Shown piece by piece: positions 9,102-15,899 of a stretch of 64,000 nucleotides of DNA (the stretch's first letter is position 1; each line of letters begins with the position of its first letter). A model generated the notes under the pieces. That model had not been told where the DNA came from. It ran no database searches and saw only the letters and a list, made by a program, of their open reading frames with translations. The DNA lies in contig JAHEET010000006.1 of NCBI GenBank assembly GCA_024640565.1, forward strand, positions 186,001-250,000. The letters run 5' to 3'. Source of the stretch: Flavobacteriaceae bacterium (GTDB lineage Bacteria > Bacteroidota > Bacteroidia > Flavobacteriales > Flavobacteriaceae). The position numbers were made by a program, and so were the translations under genes.

Positions 9102-9458
9102 TCATAATATATCTTGTAGAAAAAAATAAAACGTACAATGAAATAACGCAAAGCTTATGGTGATTCTATAATCATAAGAAGAGCTTATATGAAACACCAG
9201 AATTGGCATTAGTACAAATAGAAGTGTTATAAGGCGTTTGTCAGCTTCTCTCTTAACTATTTTATAAACTATACAGAATAGAAAATAAATAACGCTCAAG
9301 CAGATACTTAGGGTTAATTGCCATATACTTAGTTTAAAATTTAGTACATGTTCTCCCCAATAATATTTACAGGAGATAGTTATTGCTACTTCTGCTAACA
9401 CCACCACAATTATTGGGATGAATATTCCATAAATACTTAGGTCTTTTAAGGTTTTCAT
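9102..9458 (-). CDS. Small four-helix membrane protein, unknown
   Basis: 118 residues with about four hydrophobic helices (starting IYGIFIPIIVVVLAEV, then LTLSICLSVIYFLFCI, LITLLFVLMPILVF, ISFALFHCTFYFFL). No family motif recognised. Its ATG overlaps the TGA of the gene upstream (ATGA), so it is translationally coupled to it and the two proteins probably act together. Confidence 0.6.
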   Translation of the reverse strand: MKTLKDLSIYGIFIPIIVVVLAEVAITISCKYYWGEHVLNFKLSIWQLTLSICLSVIYFLFCIVYKIVKREADKRLITLLFVLMPILVFHISSSYDYRITISFALFHCTFYFFLQDIL

Positions 9459-9961
9459 TTATTAACTTTTTTATACTCCCCATCAAAGTATACTCCATAG
9501 CCGGCATAAATCATGCTGCAATCTTTTGTTATTACCCTTATGGTTTGGTTGTCAAACTCAAAAAACAACTTACACCGCTTTTCTCCTTCGTTATACAATG
9601 GTAACTCATCAACTTCAACTAATATATCATCACTGTAATATCCATAGTTGTCTATTATTTGAACTTTAAACCTATCTCCAGACATATCACCAAGAAATTT
9701 TATTTTTTGCTTTGTAAATGTATCGTAAGATTTCCGCCAACCATTGAATGAAAATCGGTAGATATTTTCTTTCTCATTTATTTTCTCGAGTATAAGATTG
9801 TTTTCAAACGCTTCACCAGAGGCGCTCCACTGGCCCTGGTAATTTTCATCTTGCCCAAACACAAGTAGGGGAGTCATCACAAGTAAAAACGTGATATTTG
9901 TAATGATCCCCTTATTTTTATTCCATTTCTTCATTACCGTGTCTTGTTTTAATAATTTCAT
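9455..9961 (-). CDS. Secreted hypothetical protein
   Basis: I choose the ATG at 9961 (168 residues) because it starts 2 bases after the stop of the preceding small gene. A hydrophobic signal with cleavage near LVFGQ follows either this ATG or the MKKW ATG nine codons later. The mature part has aromatic beta strands (YQGQWSASGEAFENN, IYRFSFNGWRKSY, YAGYGVYFDGEYK), like the small lipocalin-like or SH3-like secreted proteins of Bacteroidetes, but I do not recognise the family. It is the middle gene of a coupled three-gene set (10134 to 9102). Confidence 0.6.
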   Translation of the reverse strand: MKLLKQDTVMKKWNKNKGIITNITFLLVMTPLLVFGQDENYQGQWSASGEAFENNLILEKINEKENIYRFSFNGWRKSYDTFTKQKIKFLGDMSGDRFKVQIIDNYGYYSDDILVEVDELPLYNEGEKRCKLFFEFDNQTIRVITKDCSMIYAGYGVYFDGEYKKVNK

Positions 9962-9963
9962 CT

Positions 9964-10134
9964 CTATTCTGTACCTCTTTTTAGTTTTCCAAAGTTGTCT
10001 TTGGGGTGTAGCCACTTATTTTTAGTAGGTTTTTTATCAAATCCAATTTGGATAGCATCTTCATTCTTTGACGGTTCTTTTTTAACCTGTTTTTTTGAAA
10101 CCGTCTTAAAACCCAATAATTTTTTAAGCCACAT
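9964..10134 (-). CDS. Small Lys-rich protein, unknown
   Basis: 56 residues from the ATG at 10134 (MWLKKLLGFKTV), highly charged, ending in HPKDNFGKLKRGTE. No family recognised. It is supported mainly by its position: its TAG is 2 bases before the next ATG, as expected for a coupled operon. The N-terminus could be a short amphipathic membrane-contacting helix. Confidence 0.45.
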   Translation of the reverse strand: MWLKKLLGFKTVSKKQVKKEPSKNEDAIQIGFDKKPTKNKWLHPKDNFGKLKRGTE

Positions 10135-10288
10135 ATTTATAACTTTTACATTTTTTATTATTCTTAATATCGTCAAAATTTCATTACAACTATTCTGTAA
10201 TCTTATTCATTAGAAAATCTAACACTATAGATTTATAAGTTAAATTAATTTTATGTAATTTAGGTTCATAATTTTAATCAATAAAATT

Positions 10289-10591
10289 TTGACACTCTAC
10301 TTTACAATAGGAATCACCTATTTACTTCTTCACCTTATTTTTTCAGGATTCAAAAATTCAGTAAAAAAATACTTTATTATGTTATTTGGGTTTCTATTTC
10401 TTTGGCCACTAATTCTATTTAATTCTGTAAGGCTTTTTTTAAAAGTTGGTAAACATCTAACTCTCAGAGGGAAGTTTCTCCTGTTTTTTCCTGCCAAAGA
10501 GACTAATAAAAGCGATGTAGAGAACAATTTTTTTAAATCAGAAAAGATAGAGGGGTTCGAAAATTTTGAGAATACCAATGAGCCTTTTTAA
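10289..10591 (+). CDS. Small membrane protein, unknown (TTG start)
   Basis: 100 residues with two hydrophobic helices (LYFTIGITYLLLHLIF and FIMLFGFLFLWPLILF) and a charged tail with repeated acidic/aromatic residues (FFKSEKIEGFENFEN). No ATG is available in frame; TTG at 10289 is the best start, though the frame is open further up. Read divergently from the three-gene set at 9102-10134. Function unknown. Confidence 0.4.
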   Translation: MTLYFTIGITYLLLHLIFSGFKNSVKKYFIMLFGFLFLWPLILFNSVRLFLKVGKHLTLRGKFLLFFPAKETNKSDVENNFFKSEKIEGFENFENTNEPF

Positions 10592-10650
10592 ACCTTAGGG
10601 TTTTATTAGTTATTCTTTATGTTATATGCAAAAAACAAAGTACGTACCCA

Positions 10651-10896
10651 TCATTTACTCTCCTTATGTTTACGATACATCATCTGGCATACCTTATCCA
10701 TAGACTCAAATATATCCATATCAAAATTTGATGATTTAGAAATGCTTGTTAATGTTTGTACAGCGTTGTAAAGCATAACATTATCACTTTGCACAATACG
10801 CTCAATAAAGTTGATTTTATTACTTCCTTTGGAAGAACCAGAAACAATCACCTCTTGTGTATGTATGTCTATTGCAAATAATAGGCTTTTACTCAT
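10651..10896 (-). CDS. Small cytoplasmic hypothetical protein
   Basis: 81 residues (starting MSKSLLFAIDIHTQEV), helical, no membrane segment. A broken small gene sits 9 bases upstream on the same strand, so the two were probably an operon. No family recognised. Confidence 0.45.
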   Translation of the reverse strand: MSKSLLFAIDIHTQEVIVSGSSKGSNKINFIERIVQSDNVMLYNAVQTLTSISKSSNFDMDIFESMDKVCQMMYRKHKESK

Positions 10897-10905
10897 AACT
10901 CTTAT

Positions 10906-11043
10906 TTATGTGTTATTGGTGGTGATGACATCTCCCACTAGAATGCTTTGTTCTGTTTCTGCATCTAGCTCCTTTTTTAGTAGTGCCAGAACATTGCTTG
11001 GCGGTTGTTAGGCTAAATAATTCATGTGAGTTTCACTATTCAT
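10906..11043 (-). pseudogene. Small gene split by an in-frame stop
   Basis: Starting at the ATG at 11043, 11 codons are followed by TAA (11010-11008). The same frame then runs on for 33 good-looking codons (VLALLKKELDAETEQSI, then VGDVITTNN) to a second TAA at 10908-10906. The downstream part has a clean amphipathic helix and codon use like its neighbour. It most likely is a small gene of about 45 codons with a nonsense mutation, formerly cotranscribed with the 81-residue gene. Confidence 0.45.
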
Positions 11044-11088
11044 ATAATTTTATTTTTATGATTTTAATACAAATTAAGCACTTAGCTA

Positions 11089-11103
11089 TGCAATCTATTT
11101 GCA
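11089..11103. promoter_or_regulatory. Operator-like palindrome TGCAA-N5-TTGCA before the WYL regulator gene
   Basis: TGCAA TCTAT TTGCA lies 9 bases before the -7 box of the regulator gene. The same palindrome with the same 5-base spacer precedes the retron promoter (12394-12408). Binding by the WYL protein is inferred. Confidence 0.55.
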
Positions 11104-11112
11104 CAGAATTAT

Positions 11113-11120
11113 TATATTTG
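11113..11120 (+). promoter_or_regulatory. -7 promoter box of the WYL regulator gene
   Basis: TATATTTG matches the Bacteroidetes -7 consensus TAnnTTTG and lies 27 bases before the ATG at 11148. Confidence 0.65.
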
Positions 11121-11147
11121 AGTATCATATTTTTAATTATTTATTGA

Positions 11148-12182
11148 ATGCCTCAAAATAAAAATTTTCAAAAGCGTATTACAATTTTAGACGAGTGCTT
11201 TTCTAGCAGGACGGGGCATTTTACCCTAGAGAGATTGATTGATGTTGTTTCAGAAAAACTTGATGTAAGTGTATCTAGAAAAACAATTCAAAACGACATC
11301 AAATACATTAGAGAGACCATTGAAAATAAAAAAAGTAAAAAAATAGATTTTGATGAGCACCCCGTCTTTATTCCTAGATTATTTGACGGAAAGAAAACAA
11401 TCTTTAAATACTCAGATGTTAATTTGTCTCTAGGTAATCAATTGCTGTCAAAAACAGATCAAGAGCAGCTAGAGGAAACCCTTTCTATACTATCTAGATA
11501 TAGAAACCGTGAAGATTTCTTTTGGTTGGATGAAATGTTTCCAAGAATTAAAACAGCGTTTAATTTGGTTCATGAAGACTATAATGGTTTGATAAGTTAT
11601 CAAAGCAATAGAGATTATTCTGGTCAATCTTGGGTTGGAAAATTATATAATTTGTTGCTCACAAAAAAAATTCTAATAATTGAATATAAAGGATTTAAAG
11701 ACGATTCGAGTTATGTGAGAAACATTCATCCCTATCATCTAAAACAATTTAATAACCGTTGGTTTCTATTCGGTTGGGAGGAGTCAGAACATTATACAGG
11801 TATAACAAACCTAGCACTAGATAGGATACAAGATGTTACAGAAACCATTGAAGATATAGTACCTAACACCATAGATTGGGGGGACTTTTTTGATCAAATG
11901 ATTGGTGTCTCTGTAGAACCAAATCAAGAACCCATAGATTTAAAGCTTAAGTTCTCAGCGAAAAGAATACCTTATGTCATTACAAAACCAATTCATGGAG
12001 CCAGCCAACGTTTAGATAAGACAGATCCAGAGAAGAGAACAATTATCCTAAATCTATTACCAAACAATGAAATGTACCAAGCAATACTATCATTTGGTAG
12101 TGATGTTGAAGTTCTTGGACCTATTGAGGTTAAGGAGAAAATGAAAGAAATTTCAACAACAATGAAAAATTATTATAATTAA
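11148..12182 (+). CDS. WYL-domain transcriptional regulator
   Basis: 344 residues. The N-terminal part (1-60) is a helix-turn-helix (SEKLDVSVSRKTIQNDIKYIR). A WYL domain follows at about 165-235, with the characteristic IEYKGF, then NIHPYHLKQFNNRWFLFG, where Phe replaces the Tyr of the classic W-Y-L triad. A C-terminal WCX-like domain ends the protein. WYL regulators bind nucleic-acid ligands or nucleotides and often control phage defence genes. It is encoded directly upstream of, and in the same direction as, the retron unit, and the two promoters share a palindrome. It is the likely repressor or activator of the retron operon. Confidence 0.85.
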   Translation: MPQNKNFQKRITILDECFSSRTGHFTLERLIDVVSEKLDVSVSRKTIQNDIKYIRETIENKKSKKIDFDEHPVFIPRLFDGKKTIFKYSDVNLSLGNQLLSKTDQEQLEETLSILSRYRNREDFFWLDEMFPRIKTAFNLVHEDYNGLISYQSNRDYSGQSWVGKLYNLLLTKKILIIEYKGFKDDSSYVRNIHPYHLKQFNNRWFLFGWEESEHYTGITNLALDRIQDVTETIEDIVPNTIDWGDFFDQMIGVSVEPNQEPIDLKLKFSAKRIPYVITKPIHGASQRLDKTDPEKRTIILNLLPNNEMYQAILSFGSDVEVLGPIEVKEKMKEISTTMKNYYN

Positions 12183-12392
12183 AAAAAGCACCAATTTTAG
12201 GTACATTTATAAAATACAAAACACTGGTGTGTTTGCAGTAGATAGAGCAAAAGAAATCATTTCAATTATTGATGAAATTAATAGTAATGCTGGGGTTGCA
12301 TAATTTAGATGTGCAATTAGACTTCCAGTAATCTAGTTATATTTGCTTTTTAAGTAAAAAAATAGATAAAAAAATATATATAACATTTTAAT
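12183..12392. other. AT-rich spacer with a start-less ORF fragment
   Basis: One plus-strand frame reads sensibly from about 12190 to a stop at 12303 (GVFAVDRAKEIISIIDEINS) but has no start codon, so it may be a gene remnant. A half-site GTGCAATTAGA at 12311-12321 resembles the left half of the palindrome at 12393. No other feature is seen. Confidence 0.3.
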
Positions 12393-12409
12393 ATGCAATT
12401 AGATTGCAT
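12393..12409. promoter_or_regulatory. Operator-like palindrome before the retron operon
   Basis: ATGCAAT-TAG-ATTGCAT is a perfect 7-bp inverted repeat. Its core TGCAA-N5-TTGCA is the same as that before the WYL gene, and it lies 11 bases before the -7 box, over the -33 region. A protein bound here would block or guide RNA polymerase. Confidence 0.6.
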
Positions 12410-12419
12410 ATCTGCAAAT

Positions 12420-12427
12420 TATATTTG
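12420..12427 (+). promoter_or_regulatory. -7 promoter box of the retron operon
   Basis: TATATTTG, the full Bacteroidetes -7 consensus. Transcription would begin about 5-8 bases before the first inverted repeat of the non-coding RNA, which is where a retron transcript should begin. Confidence 0.65.
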
Positions 12428-12435
12428 TACAGTTC

Positions 12436-12617
12436 TTTGAAAGCCTACTTTGAAATTATTGATTTTTGCTAACTGGATCTAGTCTTTAGATTATGTCAAA
12501 TCGGTTAGTGTCCCGGATTTATTTGGGATAAATGTCCTTTTGTTATTAAGTGAGATGGACATAAAAGTTATAGATATTTTCAGATACATTTAAACAAAGA
12601 GTAAAAAAAGTAGGCTT
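12436..12617 (+). ncRNA. Candidate retron msr-msd non-coding RNA
   Basis: The stretch between the promoter and the RT gene is bounded by AAGCCTACTTT (12441-12451) and its exact reverse complement AAAGTAGGCTT (12607-12617), as expected for the a1/a2 repeats of a retron RNA. Between them are a stem CTAACTGG/TCGGTTAG (12469-12476 with 12501-12508) enclosing a hairpin ATCTA/TAGAT (12477-12491), a second hairpin GGA-TTTAT/ATAAA-TCC (12515-12537), and a competing stem ATGTCC/GGACAT (12532-12562) that may belong to the msd part. The branching guanosine cannot be fixed by eye. Start and end are approximate. The RT start codon follows 20 bases after a2. Confidence 0.7.
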
Positions 12618-12637
12618 CTTAGAATTTATATACAAAC

Positions 12638-14149
12638 ATGAAATTAAATCAAGAACATATCGGCCAAATCAAAACTGCATTCAAAGAGATGCAGAATAAG
12701 GAGGATTTACTAAGTATTATGAACTTTGTAAAGCCACTGGTCTATGGTGATAAATTTGTTCCTTTTGATTTAAAGCAATTAACATACTATGCGAACCATA
12801 ACATAAGAGGTAAAGTATATAAAGAATTTCAAATTCAAAAAAAATCTGGCGGTTATAGAACTATACATGCACCGGTAAATGGCTTAAAGTCTTTACAGAA
12901 ATGTCTAGCTTTTATTTTGCAATGTGTTTTTGAACCTCATAGTGCAGCAACTGGTTTTGTAAAAAATAAATCTATCGTTGATAATGCAAAAGTGCATGTT
13001 GGTAATCACTATGTATACAATATAGATTTAAAAGATTTCTTCCAAAGCATAGATCAAGCAAGAGTCTGGAAATGCCTTCAACTACATCCATTTAAATTAA
13101 CTGATTTAAACAAAAATAAAGTACTTGATCAAAGTAAACTCAATACTGGTGTGAGAATTTTGATCACTGATCAAAACGAGAAAATTTATTATACTATTTC
13201 AAATGGTAAGGTCTCCTATATACCAATGGGAGATTATGCTAGCTTTGAAAAACGTATTATTAAATCATCTAACATAAAAGAAAAGTTTGTTTCTGAAAAT
13301 TGGCTATTACAGCGCTTTTCAAGATCATCCAGTGTTCATGCAAAAATTAATAAAGCAGTTTATTCTGAAATAGATAAATATGTGAATTCTGAGGAAAATA
13401 TTAAACAACTTAAAACATTACTCAAATACAATAGACTAGATATTGCAGGCTTAATTGCAAATATTTGTTGCGCAAAAATGGATGTTGAGAGAAAAAACAG
13501 CAAAGGCGATTGGTGTAATGTGAAAAAGAATGTATTGCCCCAAGGCGCTCCAACTTCTCCTGTTTTAACAAATGTTGTCTGTCAAAGGTTGGATTATTTG
13601 TTTACGGCAGTTGCTAAAAGATTTGGTTTAAAGTACAGCCGTTATGCTGATGACATTACATTTAGTTCTCTACACAATGTTTTTCAAGATAAAAGCCCTT
13701 TTTTAATTGAGGTACAACGTATTATAAAAGACCAAGGGTTTACTTTAAAAGACAGTAAAACTCGTCTTCAAGTAGATGGGATGCGTAAATCTGTAACAGG
13801 ACTTGTCGTAAATGAAAAAGTTAATGTTCCTAAGTCTTATGTGAAACAAATAAGAATGTGGTTATATTACTGGGAAAGGTATGGTTACAAAAAAGCTGAA
13901 ACTATTTTCACAAGTAATTATCTAAAAGATAAAGGCCATATAAAAGAAGAGGCACCAAGTTTACTAAATGTACTTGATGGAAAATTAAATTATATAAAAA
14001 TGGTTAAAGGACCTGATGATTCTACTTACCAAAAATTAAAGGAAAGATTTGATTTTTTAGCTGAAAAGTCAAGCAAAATTGAACCAATACTCAAGGAGTG
14101 GGAAAAAAATGGTATTGAGAGTGCTATGAAAATATATGAAAATTTATAA
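12638..14149 (+). CDS. Retron-type reverse transcriptase with a long insert
   Basis: 503 residues. Retron signatures appear in order: GGYRTIHAP (71-79), the SIVDNAKVH segment leading to the first catalytic Asp in IDLKDFF (D130), LPQGAPTSP (299-307), the catalytic YADD (336-339) and the VTGLVVNEKVNVP thumb motif with the VTG triplet (386-388). The span between DLKDFF and LPQGAPTSP is about 165 residues, roughly 100 more than in common retron RTs, and the C-terminus extends about 100 residues past the VTG region. It should reverse-transcribe part of the RNA encoded just upstream. The four genes that follow are spaced by a few bases and read as one operon. Confidence 0.9.
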   Translation: MKLNQEHIGQIKTAFKEMQNKEDLLSIMNFVKPLVYGDKFVPFDLKQLTYYANHNIRGKVYKEFQIQKKSGGYRTIHAPVNGLKSLQKCLAFILQCVFEPHSAATGFVKNKSIVDNAKVHVGNHYVYNIDLKDFFQSIDQARVWKCLQLHPFKLTDLNKNKVLDQSKLNTGVRILITDQNEKIYYTISNGKVSYIPMGDYASFEKRIIKSSNIKEKFVSENWLLQRFSRSSSVHAKINKAVYSEIDKYVNSEENIKQLKTLLKYNRLDIAGLIANICCAKMDVERKNSKGDWCNVKKNVLPQGAPTSPVLTNVVCQRLDYLFTAVAKRFGLKYSRYADDITFSSLHNVFQDKSPFLIEVQRIIKDQGFTLKDSKTRLQVDGMRKSVTGLVVNEKVNVPKSYVKQIRMWLYYWERYGYKKAETIFTSNYLKDKGHIKEEAPSLLNVLDGKLNYIKMVKGPDDSTYQKLKERFDFLAEKSSKIEPILKEWEKNGIESAMKIYENL

Positions 14150-14152
14150 AAC

Positions 14153-15292
14153 ATGAATAAGTTTGATTTCATAAAAAAATTATTAGAAAATGAAAAATTA
14201 AATATTTCTCAAAAAGAACGACTTATCACCTTAGTAACAAACGAACTTTTAGTTTCTACCAAGTTAGATGAGCAAATACTAAGAGATTTAAACTTGATTA
14301 AAGATAAAATAGGTCTAAATTTTTCTACATCTAAGAAGTATAAAAACCCGATTTATTTATATAATTTTTTGACAGATTTTAATCAAGACCCTGTATTAAG
14401 ATATACTTGCCACGAGATTGATGATGAAGATCATTTGAATATTATTTTAGAAAAATGTAATACCCAATCCTATGAATATTCAGAACATATAAAAGTTATT
14501 CATAAAGCATATAATGAGTTAACTTACAAATACTTAAATAAAAATATTTTAGGTAATATTAAAAGTTTAATGGGAACTTATTTAGGAACTTATATAAAAC
14601 ATGAAGTTTGGTCTGAAAATATTCCTATAAAATGGACATCCCAGGAGTTAGAATCGTGGTGTGAACAAAATAAAGGCAAAGTCCCTAGTCCAGGATCAGA
14701 TCGATTTCAAAGCGAGAGGTTCAGATTTACCACAATTGAGTTAAAAAATGGAGATTCAATAACAAGTTTTAGTGAATTAGTTATTTATTTTAAGAACTTA
14801 TTTCACATAAAAGAGGCAAATCCATTGAACACAATTATTGAGAATGAGATTTTTTTAAATTTTAACGATGATCAGAAATATATTTTTGAATTTGATGATA
14901 ATTTCTCAACCTCAATAGAGCTTTTTACTTACACAGAAATCCTTATTCAGGCATTCAGGTCAATTGTGAATATATCCGCAAAGTATCATATAAATGATAT
15001 TTTACGAATTAAATTATTTTTTAATTATGACGATAATCAAAAAAAAGAACTTAAAATAGTTATTAAAAATTCTGACATCTTTGGTAAAGACACCACTGGA
15101 TTTAGGCTTGGTGATCAACTTAATTTGTTGATTGACAGAAAAATTAACGGACTTTGTGATTTGTATATCAAAGCTAAATTTAATGATAAAAATACAGTTG
15201 GTATATTAAATGTTTGGAATGGAAAGCCTATTGAATTTATTGAAACTAATGACGATATTGAAGGTGTTGAATTTATTTTAAAAATGCATTAA
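14153..15292 (+). CDS. Retron-operon protein with a possible degenerate GHKL (HATPase) domain
   Basis: 379 residues, no membrane segment; starts 3 bases after the RT stop. The first 130 residues are helical (ISQKERLITLVTNEL). The last 150 residues have the pattern of a histidine-kinase-type ATPase: an N-box-like helix (EILIQAFRSIVNISAKY), a strand LKIVIKNSDIFG in the place of the G1 box, and a closing strand GVEFILKM. The glycine-rich lid is not recognisable, so ATP binding is doubtful. The next two genes encode receiver-like domains, which makes a signalling relay plausible. Without a profile search this is a structural guess; function unknown. Confidence 0.5.
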   Translation: MNKFDFIKKLLENEKLNISQKERLITLVTNELLVSTKLDEQILRDLNLIKDKIGLNFSTSKKYKNPIYLYNFLTDFNQDPVLRYTCHEIDDEDHLNIILEKCNTQSYEYSEHIKVIHKAYNELTYKYLNKNILGNIKSLMGTYLGTYIKHEVWSENIPIKWTSQELESWCEQNKGKVPSPGSDRFQSERFRFTTIELKNGDSITSFSELVIYFKNLFHIKEANPLNTIIENEIFLNFNDDQKYIFEFDDNFSTSIELFTYTEILIQAFRSIVNISAKYHINDILRIKLFFNYDDNQKKELKIVIKNSDIFGKDTTGFRLGDQLNLLIDRKINGLCDLYIKAKFNDKNTVGILNVWNGKPIEFIETNDDIEGVEFILKMH

Positions 15293-15293
15293 A

Positions 15294-15899
15294 ATGATTT
15301 ATTTAATTGATGATAAGATATCTAGGCAAAAGTTGCTGGGGTGGAACCAGGAAAAACTTAAAAAATACGAATCAATTGTTAAGCCAGTTTATTCGTACAA
15401 ACAAATCCTTAAGGAAAACTTGGATTCGATTGATAATATTTTCTCTAATCAAAGTATAATATTATTCCATGAATCTTTTTTTGAACAGGTTACAGATTCA
15501 AATAAAAATGATAGTCTTAAAATACGCAACGAGCTTATAAATTGGTGTATTGAGAATAAAATTCCCCTTGTTAAATTTAGTGGTTCCATAAATACACGAA
15601 TACAAAATGGCGTCAATGTTTCACTTTCCGTTAAAATTCTGTATCAAAACTTAGAGTTTTTTCTAAATTCAATTGACAAAAAAGATTCTATTGATAAAAG
15701 TCTTCAGATTCTTCTGTTTGGTAAGAATTACAACATTGAAGAAATTTTACAACTTAAAAAGGAAATTTGGGAGACTAAATTCAAATTTAGCTCTGTGCTT
15801 AATACTAAAATCAACTCTTTTAATAAGCTCACAAATAAATCTATTAAAATAAATCCAAATACGAATCCAACTGTTTTAAAAACCTTAATTAATGAATAG
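15294..15899 (+). CDS. Retron-operon pseudo-receiver protein
   Basis: 201 residues beginning MIYLIDDK, which looks like the first strand and acidic pair of a response-regulator receiver. At the place of the phospho-acceptor strand it reads IILFHES, with no Asp in the usual position, and IPLVKFSGS could be the strand with the conserved Ser. It may thus be a receiver that senses by binding rather than phosphorylation. The C-terminal 60 residues are helical and Lys-rich. Its stop overlaps the next gene's start (ATG at 15892), so the two are translationally coupled. Confidence 0.5.
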   Translation: MIYLIDDKISRQKLLGWNQEKLKKYESIVKPVYSYKQILKENLDSIDNIFSNQSIILFHESFFEQVTDSNKNDSLKIRNELINWCIENKIPLVKFSGSINTRIQNGVNVSLSVKILYQNLEFFLNSIDKKDSIDKSLQILLFGKNYNIEEILQLKKEIWETKFKFSSVLNTKINSFNKLTNKSIKINPNTNPTVLKTLINE

